DNA of 64,000 nucleotides from positions 4,097,834 through 4,161,833 of the forward strand of contig CM067298.1 of the NCBI GenBank assembly GCA_034231615.1. The letters run 5' to 3'. The notes below the pieces were generated by a model. It made no database searches. It was given only the letters and a program-made list of their open reading frames with translations, and was not told the DNA's origin. Positions within the stretch are counted from its first letter, which is position 1, and every line of letters begins with the position of its first letter. This DNA comes from Meghimatium bilineatum. Its lineage: Eukaryota > Mollusca > Gastropoda > Stylommatophora > Philomycidae. The translations under genes and the position numbers were made by a program. This document shows positions 1-15,100 of this stretch, one piece after another.

Positions 1-1
1 A

Positions 2-166
2 TTTGTCAGGGTTGAATCTGCAGAAATCAAAAGCAAACAAGAGATTGAGTTCAACAATTTACCCAAACCTGTTACAATTGTTCCTCTTCATCAGACGTTA
101 GATCCGAGTGACCCAAATTTCTCCTTAGAAATGCAAGACTTAGAACTTCATAACATAGATTTGCAG
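2..166 (+). CDS. GOLGA4: GOLGA4 exon (partial at window edge)
   Basis: Open from the window edge to a donor CAG|gtacat. The 55 codons include LPKPVTIVPLHQTLDPSDPN and end HNIDLQ. This is a linker region before the last coiled-coil stretch. It ends in phase 0, matching the next exon. Its true 5' boundary is not visible: AG dinucleotides at 8-9 and 22-23 could be acceptors, but the frame stays open across them. Confidence 0.7.
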
Positions 167-3100
167 GTACATTTCAAATTTTTAATTTGAGAAATCTTAA
201 CTTCTAGATAAATAATTGTTCTTCTTCTGTTCCAAGTCATGTGACGTTGGTTAACATGTCTTTCCACTGCCTTCTATTTCGAGTGCTGTCAATCATTTTC
301 ATTGTTCTCCCATGCCACAGTGTCAATCATTAGGTTGTCAATCATTAGGTTGTCAATCATTAGGTTGTCAATCATTAGGTTGTCAATCATTAGGTTGTCA
401 ATCATTAGGTTGTCAATCATTAGGTTGTCAATCGTCTTCTCTAGTGGTCACCCCCTTCCTCTCTTGCTCTTAAACTTGCCTGATGTCACAATGTGTTCCA
501 TCTTTCCTCTTCTTGTGTCCACAAAATGTGGACTCTCCTTCTGATGCGGGTAAGTAACTCCCTTTTTGAAGTAACTTCTCTTTCAGGGTATCTTCATTAC
601 GCTTTTTATCTATCAATGTTGTTCTTAACATTCTATAAGACCACATCTCTACCACCTCAATATAATTTTTCACAACTGCATGTGTCCATGATTCACTCCC
701 ATATATCAGAATGGATTTTATATAACTTCTAAGCACTCTCTTTCTCACCTTAATTGACATATATATATGAGACAGAGGATGATAATGTGAGAAAATATTA
801 GACAGTTTGACAACCTAGCAGGGCATGGAAACAACAGTGAGCTTGATACATAATACTGGAGACGAAGACAGGGAGCTGTGGGGAGCCTTGATCTCCTACG
901 CCAGCTGACATGGCACCTGATGATATATATATATACAGTATATAGACAAATTATAAAGTATATTAAAATTGGAAGTCATCAGTAATGTATGTGTGGAATT
1001 TTAAAGAAAAACGTCATGACATGTATAGCACGCACAGCTTGTAGTGACATCTATAGCAAGCACAGCTTGTAGTGACATATATAGCAAGCACAGCTTGTAG
1101 TGACATATATAGCAAGCACAGCTTGTAGTGACATCTATAGCACGCACAGCTTGTAGTGACATCTATAGCAAGCACAGCTTGTAGTGACATCTATAGCAAG
1201 CACAGCTTGTAGTGACATCTATAGCACGCACAGCTTGTAGTGACATCTATAGCAAGCACAGCTTGTAGTAACATCTATAGCAAGCACAGATTGTAGTGAC
1301 ATCTATAGCAAGCACAGCTTGTAGTGACATCTATAGCAAGCACAGCTTGTAGTGACATCTATAGCAAGCACAGCTTGTAGTGACATCTATAGCAAGCACA
1401 GATTGTAGTGACATCTATAGCAAGCACAGCTTGTAGTAACATCTATAGCAAGCACAGATTGTAGTAACATCTATAGCAAGCACAGCTTGTGGTGACATCT
1501 ATAGCAAGCACAGCTTGTAGTGACATCTATAGCAAGCACAGCTTGTAGTGACATCTATAGCACGCACAGCTTGTAGTGATATATATAGCAAGCACAGCTT
1601 GTAGTGATATATATAGCAAGCACAGCTTGTAGTGACATCTATAGCAAGCACAGCTTGTAGTGACATCTATAGCAAGCACAGCTTGTAGTGACATCTATAG
1701 CAAGCACAGCTTGTAGTGACATCTATAGCAAGCACAGATTGTAGTGACATCTATAGCAAGCACAGCTTGTAGTAACATCTATAGCAAGCACAGATTGTAG
1801 TAACATCTATAGCAAGCACAGCTTGTGGTGACATCTATAGCAAGCACAGCTTGTAGTGACATCTATAGCAAGCACAGCTTGTTGTGACATCTATAGCAAA
1901 CAGCTTGTAGTGATATATATAGCAAGCACAGCTTGTAGTGATATATATAGCAAGCACAGCTTGTAGTGACATCTATAGCAAGCACAGCTTGTAGTGACAT
2001 CTATAGCAAGCACAGCTTGTAGTGACATCTATAGCAAGCACAGCTTGTAGTGACATCTATAGCAAACACAGCTTGTCATTCTTCTTCTTCAACGTTCGCT
2101 CTCAAATAAATACAACAAATATTTCGTGTGATTTTCGCCAGGGAGCGTCAAGTACGTTGTGCTGCAAGTTCCACATTAAAACTGTGATTATTTGCACCCC
2201 GGTTGGCCACTTGTGGTCAGGACGTCCGAGGTCCAGCACATCCATTTTCGTCATTCCTTTATTTCGGGTTTGGTCCCTAGTCCGTGACAGCCTGTGTATC
2301 TGTCACTGGACACGCTGGTGTGAAGTGCCTCTTCGCCAAGACGCTTGTCGAGCGCGTCTATCTGGCACGAGGTGCCCCACCGTCTATAAACCCATCTCAT
2401 GCAATTTGACAAACTCTGCCTGGTCCATCGGGTACTGAAGATTTTCTCATCCGCGAGCCTGGTTCTGTATGAGGAAGAACTCGCCAGAAGAGTTGGACAC
2501 TGGCTTGTTCGCCCTCCTACCCGAGGCATCGTTCACAGACATCGTGAACCCCTCGTACAAGTTTGAGTCTCACACCACGCGTTTGAGAGCAAGGCGTTCT
2601 CGAGCTGAGCGGCCTTGTCCCAATAGCACCTGAGCCCATCAGGTACTGAACCCTTTCTCTCTGCAAGCGTATTTCCGGTATAGGAAAGCTTGACAATAGA
2701 GTTGGGTCAGGGCTAAATCATTGTCCCTTTTGTGCCTGAGCTCATCAGGTTCAGAACCCTTTCTCTTTGCGAGCATATTTCCGGTATAGGAAGGCTCAAC
2801 ATTAGAGTTGGTTTATGTCTTTTTGCTTTTCCGAGCGCCCACAATTGGCCTGGGTCTCTGCTTATAAGGATCACAGGTAACTAGATAGTTTCCCTTTCCT
2901 AAGAACTTTTCACTTTTCATTTGCAGTTTTCGCTGCCCTCTGGCGCTGTTTTGCCCTTTCATTGTGTCATTGTACTCATTATGACATATATTTGTTTCTC
3001 TCCATGCAACCATCTTTACGTGCCTTTTACATTGGCCGCCCCTCCAATGTTCTGACTGGACTAACAGGCGTCACTGTATGTCGACAGTGTCGCTGTATGT

Positions 3101-6100
3101 GGTGATGCAAATGGTGTAGGAGATATTGTCTGTCTCTTTTGCAGTCAAATCTCTTTCCATCTTCTTCCTCCACATTCTCGGACACAATCCCCAAATGATT
3201 TGGCCAGAACCAGCTCGAACTGCTGTATTTCTGTTTCCAGGGTGCACCACGAGGAGGTACATTTGGGATCTTGGTTATCTGCTAACCCTGGGTCCGCCTA
3301 GAGCATTCCGTTCCCTTTGTACCCCAAAGCTTGTCATGACATCTATAGCAAGCACAGCTTGTAGTGACATCTATAGCAAGCACAGCTTGTAGTGACATCT
3401 ATAGCAAGCACAGCTTGTCGTGACATCTATAGCAAGCACAGCTTGTTGTGACATCTATAGCAAACAGCTTGTAGTGACATCTATAGCAAGCACAGCTTGT
3501 AGTGACATCTATAGCAAGCACAGCTTGTTGTGACATCTATAGCAAACAGCTTGTAGTGATATATATAGCAAGCACAGCTTGTAGTGACATCTATAGCAAG
3601 CACAGCTTGTAGTGACATCTATAGCAAGCACAGCTTGTAGTGATATATATAGCAAGCACAACTTGTAGTGATATATATAGCAAGCATAGCTTGTAGTGAT
3701 ATATATAGCAAGTACAACTTGTAGTGATATATATAGCAAGCACAGCTTGTAGTGACATCTATAGCAAGCACAGCTTGTTGTGACATCTATAGCAAACAGC
3801 TTGTAGTGATATATATAGCAAGCACAGCTTGTAGTGACATCTATAGCAAACAGCTTGTAGTGATATATATAGCAAGCACAACTTGTAGTGATATATATAG
3901 CAAGCACAGCTTGTTGTGACATCTATAGCAAACAGCTTGTAGTGATATATATAGCAAGCACAACTTGTAGTGATATATATAGCAAGCACAGCTTGTTGTG
4001 ACATCTATAGCAAACAGCTTGTAGTGATATATATAGCAAGCACAACTTGTAGTGATATATATAGCAAGTACAACTTGTAGTGACATCTATAGCAAGCACA
4101 GCTTGTAGTGACATCTATAGCAAGCATAGCTTGTAGTGACATCTATAGCAAGCAGCTTGTAGTGACATCTATAGCAAGCACAGCTTGTAGTGACATCTAT
4201 AGCAAGCACAGCTTGTAGTGACATATATAGCAAGCACAGCTTGTAGTGACATCTATAGCAAGCACAGCTTGTAGTGACATCTATAGCAAGCAATGCTTTA
4301 GTGATATATATAGCAAGCACAGCTTGAAGATTGCTTCCTATTATTTTCACAGGCTCAGGTGTCATATCTGAATAGAGAGCTGAACCTGTACAAAATGAAA
4401 GTAAGTGATTTATTGAAAATGGTAAGATGTTTTATTTTGTTATGTGTGCAGGTTATTTCTTGTTATCTCTAAACAAGGTAGTACACAAGATCAACTTGGC
4501 TACCACAAATATTTCGGAGTATGAAGTTGATAATCTTACATCAGGGAGAAACAGTGGCTAGTCATTATGGAGCTATTGTTTTTACCTGAAGAATATTGCA
4601 GAGTTCAATCTAAATTTATGTTTGACTAATAGAATATGCAAATGAAGAATTCGATAGAAGAGTTGTCTTTTCTTGATTATATTTTGTGTAATATGATTTT
4701 TTTATAAAGATTTCAGAAAAAGATGTGAAGCATCCATCTTCATTTTTGAGTACACTTTGTAAGGACACTTTGTAAGGACACGATATAAGGACACGATGTA
4801 AGGACACGTTGAAACTTATTGTGCCGCGCAAAAAAATGTATAAGAAGATAATCAGAATGAAATTGGTTACCACCATTTGGTACACAGAGTTGTAGGAGAG
4901 ATTCATGACAGCCTGTGCCTACAGACATAACGCATGAAATCATATCAGGTGTTCACCCTGGTAAAGTAAAGTTAACCCATAGCATTTATTAATGCCGTAG
5001 GGGTGTGAGATGTTAACAATCTCACATTTCAGTGGCTCATATGAAGGCTGTAGCCATCTCCTTTCCCTCGCAGTCCTTACTTCCCAGACTAATCCGGTAC
5101 CCAGTTAAGGCTGGGTAGACCCGGGAACCGTTGCGGACTGAAAAAACATTTCCGCCTCAACTGGGGAATGAACACAAGACCACTCATATGCGAAGCCAGT
5201 GCTCTAACCGCTATGCTTTGCGGCTCCCTACCCAGGTGCATACCAATGAACGCTCAAATTACAAGAATAAAAGAGAATAATAAATGTCTATATTTCTTTA
5301 TTCTACAGATAGAAAAACTAGAGAAAACAGGAAAGGGTATTAGCGAGGATGATGATCCAACAGCTTCCATGGATGGTTTGTACTTGAACCATGCGGACTC
5401 CGCAATATTCAGGGAACCCACAGAATTTGAGGCAAGTTCCGTTCTATAATAATGCAGATTTTATAACATTTTATGTAGGCCCTTTATTATTTTTTATTTG
5501 TTTGATCTCATATGACAAGGAACGCTCTTTTCAACCATGAAACCTAGATAAATCTAGTTCTGTCAGAGTGCTGACCATAAAAAAATAATGAAGATCTCTG
5601 TTGTATATCTATATATTATTTGTTGGTGTTTTTCCCATTTAGGTAGCAAAATGACACAAGATGGAGATACAACAAAATGACACAAGATGAAGATACAACA
5701 AAATGACACAAGATGGAGATACAACAAAATGACACAATATGGAGATACAACAAAATGACACAAGATGGAGATGCAACAAAATGACACAATATGGAGATAC
5801 AACAAAATGACACAAGATGGAGATACAACAAAATGACACAATATGGAGATACAACAAAAGTACACAATATGGAGATACAACAAAAGTACACAATATGGAG
5901 ATACAACAAAAGTACACAATATGGAGATACAACAAAATGACACAATATGGAGATACAACAAAAGTACACAATATGGAGATACAACAAAAGTACACAATAT
6001 GGAGATACAACAAAAGTACACAATATGGAGATACAACAAAAGTACACAATATGGAGTACAACAAAAGTACACAATATGGAGATACAACAAAAGTACACAA

Positions 6101-9100
6101 TATGGAGATACAACAAAATGACACAATATGGAGATACAACAAAAGTACACAATATGGAGATACAACAAAAGTACACAATATGGAGATACAACAAAAGTAC
6201 ACAATATGGAGATACAACAAAAGTACACAATATGGAGATACAACAAAATGACACAATATGGAGATACAACAAAAGTACACAATATGGAGATACAACAAAA
6301 TGACACAATATGGAGATACAACAAAAGTACACAATATGGAGATACAACAAAATGACACAAGATCGAGATGCAACAAAATGACACAAGATGGAGATACAGC
6401 AAAATGACACAAGATGAAGATACAACAAAATGATACAAGATGGATATAAAACAAAAGAAATCTCTACCAGAATTATGTTGGCATCAAGAGCACTCAACCA
6501 CCTAACAAACATCTGGAAATCAACAACCATAAGTAAATATACCAAACTACGATTGTTCAAATCCAATTGAATATCTATATTAACAAATGTTAACAATTTA
6601 ATATCTATATTAAATGTTAACTACAAGCATTAAAATGGGTACCAGATGGCAAAAGAAAAAGAGGAAGACCAAGAGAGACTCTTCGTAGAATAGCCATCAA
6701 AGAGCGTATGACTATGGGTCTCAACAACATACAAGAATTACACACAGTAGCATCACACTGCTTGAACTGGAGAGCTCTAGTTTCTGCCGTATACTCCTTT
6801 CTTACATCATGATTCTCTGTTATTTTCTGATGTTTATTTCTTGTTGTTTGTTTTTGTACCGATGAAGACTTTTTAGTTGAAACATAATTTTTTTTTATTG
6901 ATGTCGTTAGTGCATGTTGTATTTTGGTGCAACACTCCCTACGTGTCTCTATTTGTTTGTCTCTTCCACTCGGTATGTCTCCTGTCCGTACAGCCAAACA
7001 GCAAGTGCAGGGTATTCCAGGTGATATTGAGCTTTAATATCACCAGGTTACAGTGTGTCAGGTTGGAATCCACATCGGGACAGAACAAAATCTGAGTCAT
7101 GATTTCTCAACAGGCACAACCACTACCCCAGTCGACCCAGATGTAAATGGGAACCTGACACATGAGTTAGGGAAGGTAAAGACAGCAAAGAAGGGAACTG
7201 GCCACCCCACCTAATAGTTTTTGCGACTTAGTGTACAAAAAGTTATCTTCATCCCTGACAGTATGTTTCTGCCATGGGACCTAACTTTTCCTTTACTTAT
7301 GACAAGTTTTTTGGCTCAATGCAGAGTAGAATGTGGGTACCTCCGTGACGTGCATACTCATGCAGAGTAGAATGTGGGTACCTCTGTGACGTGCATACTC
7401 ATGCGGAGTAGAATGTGGGTACCTCCATGGTTTGCATACTCATACGGAGTAGAATGTGGGTACCTCAATGGCTTGCATACTCATGCAGAGTAGAATGTGG
7501 GTACCTCAATGGCTTGCATACTCATGCAGAGTAGAATGTGGGTACCTCCATGGCTTGCATACTCATACGGAGTAGAATGTGGGTACCTCCATGGCTTGCA
7601 TACTCATGCAGAGTAGAATGTGGGTACCTCCATGGCTTGCATACTCATACGGAGTAGAATGTGGGTAGCTCCATGGCTTGCATACTCATACGGAGTAGAA
7701 TGTGGGTACCTCCATGGCTTGCATACTCATGCGGAGTAGAATGTGGGTACCTCCATGGCTTGCATACTCACACTATTTGTGAACACGCTCAGCATTGCAA
7801 TATAATCTAAACCATTGTACTATTTGTGAGCTTGCAGAGAAAACCCATGAACTACAAGTTTTAAAAATGTATATTTTAACTTATTACAAACAAAATCAAC
7901 ATTTAAAAAATCACATATTTGTTAATCACATAGTTATGAATGAATCACAAAATTATAATAGAAACATCAAAACAAATATTTGTAATAAAATCACATATTT
8001 ATAATAGAAATACATATTTTTCATAGAAACACATATTTAGGATAAAAACACATATTTATTATAGAATCACATATTTATTATAGAATCTCAGATTTATGTT
8101 AGAAACACATATTTATGATATAAACATATTATAATAAAATCACATATTTGTGATAGAACCACATATTTATGATATAATCACATATTTATTATATAAAAAA
8201 AATAATTGGTAGCGTATCCTATTCAGGAAATAGCCATCAACCCAACATTTTTTGGCTGTATTGATTTTTTAAATTTATTTTTAATTTATGAAAGAATCAC
8301 ATATTTATGATAGAACCACATGTTTATGATATAATCACATATTTATGATGTGACATCTGTTTATATTTCAGTACCTCAGAAACATTCTGTATGAGTACAT
8401 GATGGGAAAAGAAACCAAGGTAACTAACCAACCTATGCCCCTTCTGTACATGTTGTAATGTTATTCATCGTGATTAGTCAGTTCAAGAGACAGTTACATC
8501 TTATGGTGAGATATGCATCTTTCAACCGTGGATGTTAGCTCACTGGTTATATCATAGTTTTTAACCATCACAAAAATAGTGGGGGTCGCGCTTCTGGTAA
8601 TTTAGTTACCACAATCTTCAAGCATTATACTATTTAAGGTTCTTGTTTGGAAAGCGTGGCCTCCTCTATTTGATTATTTCCCTTAGCAATGTTTGTCAGT
8701 TTATGTTTATCCTTTATTAATTTCAATATTAATTTTGTTAGGGTTAGTTATGTTTTACATAATTAACCCTAACACTAAATAAACTAATATTACTATCTTA
8801 CATTACATCGGAGAGTGTTTTTGTATTATGCTCTGTCTCTGATTATACCCAACATTCACTAGCTAACACTCACAGTGAATTACCAGGTATTATTGTAAGT
8901 CAATCTCTGTCTCTGATTATGTCCAACATTCATTAGCCAACACAGTGATGTACTAGGTATTACTGTAAGTCAATCTCTGTCTCTGATTATGTCCAACATT
9001 CATTAGCTAACTGGTCAATCTCTGTCTCTGATTATACCCAACATTCACTAGCTAACACTCACAGTGAATTACCAGGTATTATTGTAAGTCAATCTCTGTC

Positions 9101-12100
9101 TCTGATTATGTCCAACATTCATTAGCCAACACAGTGATGTACTAGGTATTACTGTAAGTCAATCTCTGTCTCTGATTATGTCCAACATTCATTAGCTAAC
9201 TGGTCAATCTCTGTCTCTGATTATACCCAACATTCACTAGCTAACACTCACAGTGAATTACCAGGTATTATTGTAAGTCAATCTCTGTCTCTGATTATGT
9301 CCAACATTCATTAGCCAACACAGTGATGTACTAGGTATTACTGTAAGTCAATCTCTGTCTCTGATTATGTCCAACATTCATTAGCTAACTGGTCAATCTC
9401 TGTCTCTGATTATACCCAACATTCACTAGCTAACACTCACAGTGAATTACCAGGTATTATTGTAAGTCAATCTCTGTCTCTGATTATGTCCAACATTCAT
9501 TAGCCAACACAGTGATGTACTAGGTATTACTGTAAGTCAATCTCTGTCTCTGATTATGTCCAACATTCATTAGCTAACTGGTCAATCTCTGTCTCTGATT
9601 ATACCCAACATTCACTAGCTAACACTCACAGTGAATTACCAGGTATTATTGTAAGTCAATCTCTGTCTCTGATTATGTCCAACATTCATTAGCCAACACA
9701 GTGATGTACTAGGTATTACTGTAAGTCAATCTCTGTCTCTGATTATGTCCAACATTCATTAGCTAACTGGTCAATCTCTGTCTCTGATTATGTCCAACAT
9801 TCACTAGCCAACACAGTGATGTACTAGGTATTACTGTAAGTCAATCTCTGTCTCTGATTATGTCCAACATTCACTAGCCAACACAGTGATGTACTAGGTA
9901 TTACTGTAAGTCAATCTCTGTCTCTGATTATGTCCAACATTCACTAGCTAACACTTACAGTGATGTACCAGGTATTTCATTACAATCATTCTTACAGCTG
10001 ACGGGAAGTGAACCAGGTCTGGTCTAGCAGCACCGAATCGCTTTGCAACACAAGTAAACAGGTTTTCCATACTTGACCAACATTTCATTACAACACTACT
10101 TGGTTGTTTTTTTTACATTCAACAAAAAATGTTCTTTATTATTGTTTTCTGTATATTTTTTGTGTTTTGTGACATTTTTTAAAGTGTCTTGTGTATTTTT
10201 TCTTGTTGATGTGTCCTGTATATGTGTACTGTCTGATAAACAGCTTTGTTGAAGTTATGATATTGTGTGTTTTAGTGTTTTGTAAGACTATATTCCAAGC
10301 ATGTTTTGTTCTTTCATTATTCATATCTTTCTTCTTCTAGACCTTGGCTAAAGTGATAGCTACAGTTGTCAGATTTTCAGATGAACAGACAAGGAATGTG
10401 GTGGCCAGATCTGATTCAAAATTGGTCAGTATATCACACAGATAATAAAATATTTGATAGATTATTCTTGTACTTAGAGTCTTGAATATTACGGCTGTAT
10501 CCGTAGAATGTAAGAACACTTGGAAGTATGTAGCTATTAGTTAATGAGCCTATAATACTCTTGATGATGATGAAATAATTCCATTAGCAGTGAGATCATG
10601 ATCAAGTTCCGTCTCTGCAATGAAGGTTAACAACAGCAGACCTCCAACATCCTCTGTTCTTGTTTTGGTGGTGCACTCTGCTAGGCTGTAACCTGTCCAT
10701 CGTGTGATGTTACTCTTGTATCTCTGCCTACCTCTTGCTCGCTTCTCTTTGACTTTACCCTCAAGTAAGGTCTTCAACAAGGTGTCATGTCTTTTAATGT
10801 TTTAAATATTTCAAAATATTTTATTTGCCTAATCTTTATTTCTCCTAGTAATTCTTTCTTCATATTAAGCGTTGTTAGAACCTCTATGTTTGATTTCTTC
10901 TTGTTCCATGATGTTCTACCTATTCTTCTATATGCCCACATCTCAAAGGCATCAATTCTATCTTCTATTTGTTTGTTTATTGTCCATGTTTCTGTGCCAT
11001 ACATTAATATAGAATAGATATAGCATTCTATAATTCTCATTTTTACCTTGTTTGTAACTTGTTTAGATGTTGGTATTTTCCTCATGTCATTGAATGTACT
11101 TTTAGCCATTCCTATTCTCCTTTTAACTTCTGTTTCACATCTGCCGTCATTTGTGATTATGTGTCCAAGATATTGATAGTGTTCTACTTCTAGTTTCTCT
11201 CCATGTATTTTTATGTTTAGCTCTTGTTCTTCTGTGACTTTGATGATTATCCTTTTGTTTTTTGGAAATTTATATCCAGTCCATATTCATGACTTGATTT
11301 GTCGACTTGATCTATTAGTCTTTGTAGTTCATGTTCACTTTCTGCTAAAAGAACAGTTTCATCTGCATATCTAAGGTTTTTTATTATTTTTCCACTGATC
11401 TTGAGTCCAGGCATTCCTTCTATATGTTTAAAGATATTCTCCTTGTAGATATTAAATAGCCTGGGTGATAATATACATCCTTGTCTTACCCCTCTTCTTA
11501 TTAGCTGTGAGAAGGTAACTCTTAACAGTCCTTAGCCTTTTTTTTTATAAAAGCATATGTCCTCCTCAGTTGAGTAACTGAAGCTCCTCTTCAGTTGAGT
11601 AGCCAAAACTCCTCAGTTGAGTAACCAAAACTCCTCCTCAGTTGAGTAACCGAAACTCCTCATCAGTTGACAGTTGAGTAACTGAAGCTCCTCCTCATTT
11701 GAGTAACTAAAACTCCTCCTCAGTTGAGTAACCAAAACTCCTCCTCAGTTGAGTAACCGAAGCTCCTCATCAGTTGAGTAACCAAAACTCCTCATCAGTT
11801 GAATAACCGAAGCTCCTCCTCAGTTGAATAACCAAAACTCCTTAGTTGAATAACCAAAACTCATCAGTTGAATAACCAAAACTCCTCAGTTGAATAACCG
11901 AAGCTCCTCCTCAGTTGAGTAACTGAGGTGACAATCAAACATATAAGATTTTCTGTCTTAAGTGCATGCATGTCTTAAAGGGGGGAGGGGGTTTATGCAT
12001 GCATGTTTAGTCCCGAAGGGAAATATTCTAGTGTGGTAAAATCCCAGGACTATCACATCCTGTCATAAATGCAGAATATACATCTGGGTTAACTAGTTCA

Positions 12101-15100
12101 GCATTCTTTCATCAGATCTGTTGACACGTCTGCAGTGATAGCACACCTGACATTCCTGCCACACAGGAGTCAAGGACATCAGATCTATTGACACGTCTGC
12201 AGTGATAGCACACCTGACATTCCTGCCACACAGGAGTCAAGGACATCAGATCTGTTGACACGTCTGCAGTGATAGCACACCTGACATTCCTGCTACATAG
12301 GAGTCAAGGACATCAGATCTGTTGACACGTCTGCAGTGGTAGCACACCTGACATTCCTGCCACACAGGAGTCAAGGACATCAGATCTGTTGACACGTCTG
12401 CAGTGATAGCACACCTGACATTCCTGCCACACAGGAGTCAAGGACAAAGATGCAATGTTCACTGGCCAGCTTCTCTTCATCATCCCATCCCCAAATTTCC
12501 TTAGAAGCCTCCTACGACATGCATGGAAAGAAGACAGTGGTCCTATTCTTCCTTGAACTAGAAGTCCAGACCCCGGTTGCCATACTGACTAATACCATGT
12601 ACTCTTGATATACCAACATAGTGTTGACATCTGCCCTAAGACAGTATTGAGGGTGTGCGTTCAAAATGTTGCCGTTCTCACATCTGGGGTCAAATTACCA
12701 TTGTACTGTGGCGGAAGAAACATTGTGTTTCATTTAAAGTATTCTTTCCAGAATGTAGTTTCCTTATGAATCTCTTGAAATCCCTCTGTGGTCTCTGGTA
12801 AGTTGTCCCGCTTCCTCCAGCGACATGTGCATGCATTCCTGAATATCTCTTGCCCAACGATGTCTTTGGTTGGCCTTTGCCTCTAGTGCCTTCTGACGCC
12901 CCCTCCAACAACACTCCATGCCATCGTGCCTCTTCACATGACCAAAAATTATCTAACTTCCTCCTTAATACCAAATGAAAATTTCAACACATCCATAAGG
13001 AAACTATTGGCACAATACTTCCTGGTCTGGAACAAATATACTAGTAAATATGCACTTGTTCTGACCACAGATAAGCATATTTGTTACCCTAACCTCAAGA
13101 CCTATTATATTCCTGCTCACATTACAGAACTATTAGTATTAGATTTCCAGCAGGATGTAGTCCAGAAAGTGGAAATACCTTGTATCTGTGTTTTATTTTT
13201 GCCAAAAGCCAAACAAATCCATTTTATTTTTCTAAAAATGAGTCCTCATTCTTAAGATGCCAATGAAAACATTGTCATTTGATAGATAACTCTTTTCTTT
13301 TCTTCATTAATTCTCAAAATAGTGACGGTTAGCAGGTTGTATTGCAAGGTTGGCAGGATATAGTGAAATGAGATGGTCTTAAAACAATAAATAAATCAAG
13401 GATTTCATTAGAAATGAAGACATTAGAGTTCCATTGGGATACATTCTGTTACTAAATTTATCGGGGGGAAAAGAGGATTAAATGGTTAGGCACTCATAAA
13501 GATGAATCCAACACTTCCAGCTGCAAAAATGTACAATGTGCAAATGGAAATCATCAATGCAGCTAGAGTTCAAGGAGAAGGTGGTTTGAAAAAGTATTTG
13601 AAATCCCATGAGTTCACATCACCAGCATATTAAACAATACCACATAACCAGTCGTTAGTGCCCACATAACTTCACACCATAAATGGCAAGGCAATAGAAA
13701 TCCGTTTTTGAAATGTATATTTTATTACTCAAAATGCTGATTACACTAATATAGTTTAGCAAATTTATATTTTTTGTTCAGTCTTACACTCCCACTAGAT
13801 CTCTCTTATAGCAGTACATTGATCCCATGATTTCCAGCGGGATGTAGTCCAGAGAATGGAAAATACTTTGTGTTGTCATTTTATTTGCATGATAGTTTTA
13901 TTTTTCACTGATGTCCTGATCAGACTTTGGCTTTGGTAACTAATACATTCAGTGTTTTTACCACTTGCACTAAACGAAAGAAGTCTGTAACCATATTGAT
14001 AGTATAATCGGCCAGACATACAAGGAAATTTGTACCTACTCACTGGTCACCACACTCAAAGCTAGCCACAATCATGGATGCTTGACCTTTTGTCACTGTC
14101 CTGCATCTCTGTCGTAATAGCCACAGATGCTCATAGTACAACTAATGAAGGTCATACATAGTACAACTAATGAAGGTCATACATAGTACAACTAATGAAG
14201 GTCATACATAGTACAACTAATGAAGGTCATACATAGTACAACTAATGAAGGTCATACATAGTACAACTAATGAAGGTCATACATAGTACAACTAATGAAA
14301 TTGAAGGTGATACATAGTACAACTAATGAAATTGAAGGTCATACATAGTACAACTAATGAAATTGAAGGTCATACATAGTACAACTAATGAAATTGAAGG
14401 TCATACATAGTACAACTAATGAAATTGAAGGTCATACATAGTACAACTAATGAAATTGAAGGTCATACATAGTACAACTAATGAAATTGAAGGTCATACA
14501 TAGTACAACTAATGAAATTGAAGGTCATACATAGTACAACTAATGAAATTGAAGGTCATACATAGTACAACTAATGAAATTGAAGATCATACATAGTACA
14601 ACTAATGAAATTGAAGGTCATACATAGTACAACTAATGAAATTGAAGGTCATACATAGTACAACTAATGAAATTGAAGGTCATACATAGTACAACTAATG
14701 AAATTGAAGATCATACATAGTACAACTAATGAAATTGAAGGTCATACATAGTACAACTAATGAAATTGAAGGTCATACATAGTACAACTAATGAAATTGA
14801 AGGTCATACATAGTACAACTAATGAAATTGAAGGTCATACATAGTACAACTAATGAAATTGAAGGTCATACATAGTACAACTAATGAAATTGAAGGTCAT
14901 ACATAGTACAACTAATGAAATTGAAGGTCATACATAGTACAACTAATGAAATTGAAGGTCATACATAGTACAACTAATGAAATTGAAGGTCATACATAGT
15001 ACAACTAATGAAATTGAAGGTCATACATAGTACAACTAATGAAATTGAAGGTCATACATAGTACAACTAATGAAATTGAAGGTCATACATAGTACAACTA

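Noticed and set aside
321-433. Interstitial telomere-like sequence
   Set aside because: The unit contains TTAGGT but within a 15-bp repeat; there are no consecutive TTAGG or TTAGGG hexamers.
3509-4365. Cysteine/tyrosine-rich repetitive frames on the - strand
   Set aside because: Translation of the 28-bp minisatellite. Multiple overlapping frames of the same kind show it is not selected coding sequence.
5563-6596. Overlapping - strand frames up to 326 codons and + strand frames up to 144 codons
   Set aside because: They translate the 26-bp minisatellite; the unit has no stops in these frames, the product is an endless repeat, and no splice or family support exists.
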